DNA from: Oligoflexaceae bacterium
GTDB lineage: Bacteria; Bdellovibrionota_B; Oligoflexia; Oligoflexales; Oligoflexaceae
Direction of reading: 5' to 3'
DNA length: 10,567 nucleotides
Assembly: GCA_947474445.1 (NCBI GenBank)
Contig: CANJJY010000128.1
Location: 1 to 10,567, forward strand
Shown: one piece after another, positions 6,980-10,567 of the stretch
Numbering within the stretch: position 1 is the stretch's first letter
Layout: every line of letters begins with the position of its first letter
Translations under genes and position numbers: made by a program
Notes under the pieces: model-generated
Told to the model about the DNA's origin: nothing
What the model saw: only the letters and a program-made list of their open reading frames with translations
Databases searched by the model: none

Positions 6980-7915
6980 ATGGAAGAAAAAGCGGTCGGC
7001 CGCGAATTGTTTGGTCGACTCTTCATTAATGACGTCGACAAAATCGACTGCGCTATCTTTGACCCATCGGTCGGAGTTGTCGGCCAGTCATGGATGGTCG
7101 ATATCACGGTCTCGGGCAAACTCGATGCAAATGGCTTCGTATATGATTTCAGTCACTTGAAAAAGCTGGTGAAACAGGTTCTGAAGTCTTCTCTCGATCA
7201 CACCCTGATCATACCTGTGCAGTCAAAGCTGGTGCATTACCAGGATACAGACCGAGGAGATCTTTGGAGGCTTCAAGCCAAAAGTCGTCTGACTGGTGTC
7301 AATTCAGAATGGACGTACCTTTGTCCCAAAGGTGCAGTCTATCCGATCCGTGCCGTGCAAGTTACGCGTGAGATTGTTGAACAAGAGTGCTCACGCCTTG
7401 TCCGTCACCGCCTGCCAGAAGACGTGGTAGCTGTCGAGATTCACTTGCGAAAGGAAGATGTTCAAAGCGGCCAAGCCTTTTTTCGATACAGTCACGGCAT
7501 CAGTGGCCATGACGGGCTCTGCCAAAGACTTTTTCATGGGCATAGGAGTCAGATCGAGGTCTACGTTGCGGACGAACGCCGCCACGACCTTGAACAATGG
7601 TTGGCTCATGAAGTCCTGGGATCGGTCGTGCACATCGCTTCACTTCCCCAAATAGTCAATCCGGACCCAAGTCTGAGAGCCGGTACCCGCCCAGAGATGA
7701 CGACGCCCCTGACAATCTCCTATCGCGGCAGCATGGGCCTCTTTGAAGCGACAGTTCCAGCCAACCGCGTCTTTTTAGTTGAAGATGGAACAAGCATAGA
7801 ATCGATTAGCCAGGAACTGGTTCGCTTGATCGCCAGCGAAGGGGTCGAGATTGGAGCACCAATTAAAGTAAAGTGTTTCGAAGGTGTAGGCAAAGGAGCT
7901 ATTGCCGAGCTTTGA
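6980..7915 (+). CDS. tandem PTPS/QueD-like protein (6-carboxy-tetrahydropterin synthase family)
   Basis: A 311-residue cytoplasmic protein, over twice the ~120 residues of E. coli QueD. The first half (about 12-80) has the PTPS strand-helix core: GQSWMVDITVSG, YDFSHLKKLVKQ (55-66) and LDH (72-74) as the catalytic Asp/His, but lacks the zinc-binding HGH. The second half (about 165-200) has the zinc site, H172 and HGH at 186-188, plus a Cys (C181) where the QueD nucleophile lies, but no DF...LDH counterpart. The C-terminus CFEGVG (299-304) has a Glu (E301) in a substrate-binding-like position. It resembles two-domain PTPS homologues I recall from marine gammaproteobacteria. The family converts dihydroneopterin triphosphate into tetrahydropterins, for queuosine or biopterin. 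The exact product is unknown; no other que genes are near. GGCGGTG precedes ATG 6980 by 4 nt. The 3' end overlaps the convergent amidotransferase gene by 17 bp. Confidence 0.8.
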   Translation: MEEKAVGRELFGRLFINDVDKIDCAIFDPSVGVVGQSWMVDITVSGKLDANGFVYDFSHLKKLVKQVLKSSLDHTLIIPVQSKLVHYQDTDRGDLWRLQAKSRLTGVNSEWTYLCPKGAVYPIRAVQVTREIVEQECSRLVRHRLPEDVVAVEIHLRKEDVQSGQAFFRYSHGISGHDGLCQRLFHGHRSQIEVYVADERRHDLEQWLAHEVLGSVVHIASLPQIVNPDPSLRAGTRPEMTTPLTISYRGSMGLFEATVPANRVFLVEDGTSIESISQELVRLIASEGVEIGAPIKVKCFEGVGKGAIAEL

Positions 7916-8513
7916 CCCTTTCCTTGTAAAACCCGCGGACGGATTCAAGCCAGTAATTCAGCAGTGGGGACTGGTCATCTGAAAGAAAAGACTCTGGGTG
8001 GTACTGCACACCCAGCGCTGGGTAAAGACCGGGCTGCGCCCAGATTCCCTCAATTTCATCCTCTTCATTAACTGCCCAAATATATCGTTCATCAAGACTT
8101 CCTCGGGCCACCACCAGAGAATTGTAGTGCGCCCCCACAAAGGATGTGGATAAACTGTTGATAACTAGTGATTTTTCAATAATTTTGACTATTTGGCCAG
8201 AGCCATGAAAAGGCTTTTTTGCCCGCACGATCTGTCCTCCTAAAGCCTTTCCTATGCATTGATGTCCCAGGCAAATTCCTAGCATGGGAACGTGTCCCAT
8301 CAGATGGTTGACGACCATGAATCTCGTCAACCATCTGATGGGACGGTGCGGACCTGGCGAAAGAACGAGGGGCCTTTTCGCGTCAAAAAGGCCGCTTACA
8401 GCTTCTGGATCATCGTAGGTCAAATACTCTATTTCAAGCTCACTAGACGACCTGAGCCAGTCTATAATGTTATAAGTAAAGCTGTCATAATGATCTAGAT
8501 AAGCAACTTTCAT
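7899..8513 (-). CDS. pabA: class I glutamine amidotransferase, aminodeoxychorismate/anthranilate synthase component II
   Basis: A 204-residue class I (triad) glutaminase that releases ammonia from glutamine for a chorismate-using partner, PabB (folate branch) or TrpE (tryptophan). The N-terminus LDHYDSFTYNI (6-16) is diagnostic of TrpG/PabA. Nucleophile C81 lies in GICLGHQ (79-85); H172 and E174 of GVQYHPES complete the triad. No trp genes or synthase partner are in view, so the PabA assignment is only a preference. The oxyanion-loop motif is unusual: SPGPH (52-56) instead of SPGPG, followed by residues 57-64 that do not resemble the family and coincide with one arm of a perfect inverted repeat (8324-8344). 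The spacing to the GICLGHQ box is normal. The enzyme may therefore be impaired, or the sequence locally wrong. ATG 8513 has only a weak ribosome site and lies 28 bp from the divergent neighbour. Confidence 0.85.
   Translation of the reverse strand: MKVAYLDHYDSFTYNIIDWLRSSSELEIEYLTYDDPEAVSGLFDAKRPLVLSPGPHRPIRWLTRFMVVNHLMGHVPMLGICLGHQCIGKALGGQIVRAKKPFHGSGQIVKIIEKSLVINSLSTSFVGAHYNSLVVARGSLDERYIWAVNEEDEIEGIWAQPGLYPALGVQYHPESFLSDDQSPLLNYWLESVRGFYKERVKARQ
8294..8344. repeat. perfect inverted repeat (21-bp arms, 9-nt spacer) inside pabA-like gene
   Basis: The left arm 8294-8314 is the exact reverse complement of the right arm 8324-8344; the spacer is CCATGAATC (8315-8323). Pairing stops sharply at both ends. 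The left arm encodes residues 67-74 of the amidotransferase, a sequence typical of the family helix before GICLGHQ. The right arm encodes residues 57-64, which look atypical. No T-run follows on either strand, so it is not an intrinsic terminator. In mRNA it would be a very stable hairpin within the coding region. Confidence 0.97.
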
Positions 8514-8541
8514 GACGCAACATTTCTTAAGGAAGTGAGCG

Positions 8542-9279
8542 ATGGATCATCGACTGTGCGCAGCAAAATGGGGGGCCATCTTTCTTATTGCTGCAGGATG
8601 GGCTGTACCCCTTACTGCTCAGCAAGCGCATTATGACGAAAGATGGACGGAAATCAACCAGTATAGCCCCGTTGAAACTTTTCAATCACGGGGCTCTTTG
8701 GGATGGCACCTCGGTGCCGGGGTCATACAAAGAGCACGCTCTGACGCTGACCAAAAATCGACGGTCGATTCGCAAACATCTACCGTCCCCCAACGGATCC
8801 CTCGCTTTTATCTCAGCAAAGGCACGCCCTGGCCTCTTGATTTCGGACTGAGTCTCGCCCAAGTGGGAGAAGGGGACATGGCTTGGCAATACGGCGGCCA
8901 TGTTCAGTGGACTCTTTTTGAGAGTTTTAAATTGCCGACTCTTGCCTTGCGGGCCAGTCGCATCGAAACCGCTGGTCTCCAATCAGTTACTCGTCTGCGT
9001 ACCGATAGTGTTCAGCTCGGCAGTAGCTTTGCTGTTCTTCGCTATATAACTTTATCTGCTGCCTATGGATTACAATGGCAAAGCTGGGAATCTTATAACG
9101 CCCAAGCAGGCCTGGCCCTAGATGACCGCCCTTCCGAAGAAGTTTACGAAAAGGCGTTCTTTTTTTCGTGGGGACTTAAAGCGCAACTCTTCTCGCCTTT
9201 TGTCTCAATTGGATACGAACAGACCCAAGTGAGCGAGAAACAGAGGCTGGATCATCTGCAGCTCGCTATCTTGCTCTAA
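8542..9279 (+). CDS. predicted exported protein, probably an outer-membrane beta-barrel or beta-rich envelope protein
   Basis: A 245-residue protein I do not recognise as a named family. It starts with a signal peptide: basic n-region (to K9), hydrophobic core (about 10-24, WGAIFLIAAGWAVPL), and a likely signal peptidase I site after LTA (24-26), leaving QQ. The mature part has alternating polar and hydrophobic/aromatic stretches (LGWHLGAGVI, YGGHVQWTLF, ITLSAAYGLQWQSW, FFFSWGLKAQLF, FVSIGYEQ), the pattern of amphipathic strands in small outer-membrane barrels. It does not end in the classical C-terminal phenylalanine (ends LAILL). AAGGA lies 8 nt before ATG 8542. A TATAAT at 8463-8468, inside the divergent gene, could serve as -10 but has a poor -35. 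Three to four short palindromes cluster at 8666-8770. It converges on murG with 8 bp between stop codons. Confidence 0.7.
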   Translation: MDHRLCAAKWGAIFLIAAGWAVPLTAQQAHYDERWTEINQYSPVETFQSRGSLGWHLGAGVIQRARSDADQKSTVDSQTSTVPQRIPRFYLSKGTPWPLDFGLSLAQVGEGDMAWQYGGHVQWTLFESFKLPTLALRASRIETAGLQSVTRLRTDSVQLGSSFAVLRYITLSAAYGLQWQSWESYNAQAGLALDDRPSEEVYEKAFFFSWGLKAQLFSPFVSIGYEQTQVSEKQRLDHLQLAILL

Positions 9280-9287
9280 AGCCGAAA

Positions 9288-10364
9288 TCATTCAGCCATC
9301 AACTTCTTCAAGTGCTCCATGATTTTATCGGAGCTTGAACTCTGAGTTTGAGGACTTCTTGCCATAGCGAGGCTCAAGTCCTGACCCTTTGCCTGAAGCT
9401 GATAAATTCCTTCTCGGAGTGACTTCGCATCGAGATCTGTTTCACGCAGAACCAGAGACCAGCCTCGAGCCGCAAAGGACTTAGCATTATCAATTTGATC
9501 GCCCCGACTACCTATTTCCAGAGGAATAAGCAACATAGGTTTGGCCAAGGCCTGCAGCTCGAAAAGTGAATTGGCCCCAGCCCGACAGATTACGCCATCG
9601 GCGAGAGCTAAGAGATGTTCGAGACCTTCGTTTACATATTCAAATGCTTTATAGTCTTTATGTTGAAAATTGAGAGCTTTGCCTTTTCCACAAAGATGAA
9701 TGATGTAAAACTCCTTGATCAGATCGGGAAGCGCAGCCGCCAAACATTGGTTGATGCGTTCAGCACCAGAACTTCCCCCCATCACTAAGAGGCACGGTTT
9801 TCTTTTTCCATTCTCTACCTCTGGGAATCCGCAGAGTCGGCGCCCTTCATCAGCTCTCCCTTGCAAGAGTTCTTGCCTCACAGGAATACCAACTTCGACC
9901 GCACCTTTGCCCTGGAGATAACGCGCTGTCTCAGGAAAGGCGTAAAAAATCAAATGGCAGAAGGGCTTTATGAGACGATTGGCCAGCCCAGGAGTCAAAT
10001 CAGATTCGTGTGAAACAACGGGAATGCGGAGAAGCCATGCCGCAACCGACACGGGTACCGAAACAAAGCCACCCTTACTGAAAACAAGTCTGGGACGCAG
10101 TCGCATTAGAATGAAGAAAGCCTGTAAAGTACCCCAAACGATGCGGCCAACATCTAGAAAATTCTGCCAAGAAAAATAGCGACGCAATTTTCCAGTCTTA
10201 ATTGAATAAAAAGGCAATCCAGCGCGCTGTGCGAGATCTTTTTCGATTCCATCTGACCCCATATAGACGACATCCCAGCCAGCTGAGCGGTAGGCGGGAA
10301 GCATCGCAATATGAGGCATTACATGTCCGGCAGTTCCTCCGCCGGTCAGCAGTATGCGCGTCAT
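9288..10364 (-). CDS. murG: UDP-GlcNAc:lipid I N-acetylglucosaminyltransferase MurG
   Basis: A 358-residue GT28-family enzyme, normal length, which adds GlcNAc to lipid I to make lipid II on the inner face of the cytoplasmic membrane. The N-terminal domain begins with TGGGTAGHV (7-15) including conserved H14; HESDLTPGLANR (119-130) matches the acceptor-binding loop; a hydrophobic membrane-contact stretch lies around 70-90. The C-terminal domain has GGSSGA (196-201), CRAGANSLFEL (260-270) with donor-binding E269, and GDQIDNA (288-294). Several of these loops read like the Bacillus/Clostridium version rather than E. coli MurG. ATG 10364 overlaps the upstream gene's stop (ATGA), and AAGGA lies 9 nt before it, indicating translational coupling. 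No mur or fts neighbour is visible inside the window. Confidence 0.95.
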   Translation of the reverse strand: MTRILLTGGGTAGHVMPHIAMLPAYRSAGWDVVYMGSDGIEKDLAQRAGLPFYSIKTGKLRRYFSWQNFLDVGRIVWGTLQAFFILMRLRPRLVFSKGGFVSVPVSVAAWLLRIPVVSHESDLTPGLANRLIKPFCHLIFYAFPETARYLQGKGAVEVGIPVRQELLQGRADEGRRLCGFPEVENGKRKPCLLVMGGSSGAERINQCLAAALPDLIKEFYIIHLCGKGKALNFQHKDYKAFEYVNEGLEHLLALADGVICRAGANSLFELQALAKPMLLIPLEIGSRGDQIDNAKSFAARGWSLVLRETDLDAKSLREGIYQLQAKGQDLSLAMARSPQTQSSSSDKIMEHLKKLMAE

Positions 10365-10567
10365 ACATTCAAATCCTTCTTTTGACGACTTCCTAAGACT
10401 CGCGGCAGCTGGAGAGTCAAGGGATAGGCTTCTTCGATTGATCGATACATTAGGCGCCGATCTAAAACTAAAGGTCGAAATCGCGGCAGCCTCCGCGACA
10501 AGAAAGAGAGAACGCGCTCATCCAAGGGATTTAAGAGACAGGCTTGAAGGGTCCCATCAGCGTCGCG
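10361..10567 (-). CDS. 3' end of an unidentified gene coupled to murG (possible GspE_N/MshEN-like domain)
   Basis: An open frame enters from the right edge and runs 68 codons to a TGA that overlaps the murG start (ATGA), the usual sign of a translationally coupled operon. The visible C-terminal part is basic and contains LQACLLNPLDERVLSFL, a few residues of RRLPRFRPLVLD, and IEEAYPL. This loosely recalls the repeated nPxD...l...L....v.P......i..aY pattern of type II secretion ATPase N-terminal (GspE_N/MshEN) domains, which bind nucleotides or c-di-GMP. It does not look like FtsW or MurD, the usual murG neighbours. The domain idea is tentative; the gene's reality is well supported by the overlap and open frame. 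Confidence 0.6.
   Translation of the reverse strand, partial: RDADGTLQACLLNPLDERVLSFLSRRLPRFRPLVLDRRLMYRSIEEAYPLTLQLPRVLGSRQKKDLNV

Noticed and set aside
8294..8344. The large inverted repeat as an intrinsic terminator, attC site or IS end
   Set aside because: No T-run on either strand, no transposase or integrase nearby, no target duplication seen, and it lies within an intact reading frame.

Overview
The window looks like chromosomal DNA of a motile Gram-negative bacterium of the deltaproteobacterial/Bdellovibrionota (Oligoflexia-like) type. This placement is an inference. It rests on the 5' end of the 16S gene, a chemotaxis response regulator, a secreted barrel-like protein that implies an outer membrane, and the mixed character of the housekeeping genes. 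Base composition is near balanced throughout and there is no transposase, integrase or CRISPR array, so nothing marks the region as a recently acquired island.

Layout from left to right. Positions 1-79 are the 5' end of a 16S rRNA gene read leftwards, with a leader carrying a boxA-like site and a strong sigma70 promoter at 289-317. Positions 471-2209 hold a compact leftward operon: a single-domain CheY sandwiched between two paralogous helical proteins. Both paralogues carry the DxxxQ signature of CheZ-type CheY-P phosphatases, and a possible FliA (sigma28) promoter lies upstream. A divergent intergenic region (2210-2507) contains a terminator-like hairpin and a rightward promoter. A large SWIM-SNF2 helicase (2508-5348) follows, meeting the convergent glutamyl-tRNA synthetase gene gltX (5359-6807). 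Across a 172-bp divergent promoter region lies a tandem-domain PTPS/QueD-like gene (6980-7915). Its 3' end overlaps by 17 bp the 3' end of a convergent glutamine amidotransferase of the PabA/TrpG type (7899-8513). Divergent from that, after only 28 bp, is a predicted exported beta-rich protein (8542-9279). It converges on murG (9288-10364), which is translationally coupled (ATGA overlap) to an upstream gene running off the right edge.

Two things stand out. First, the CheZ-like / CheY / CheZ-like cassette has no CheA, CheW or receptor in view: it looks like a dedicated CheY dephosphorylation module with two diverged phosphatases. Second, there is a perfect inverted repeat (21-bp arms, 9-nt spacer) inside the amidotransferase coding sequence. 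One arm falls exactly where the protein departs from its family, next to the oxyanion-hole loop, yet the segment length is normal. This is what a template-switch (palindrome-copying) event would leave, although an assembly or amplification artefact or clade-specific sequence is also possible. The other genes are mostly ordinary housekeeping functions: translation, pterin or queuosine chemistry, chorismate use and peptidoglycan synthesis.
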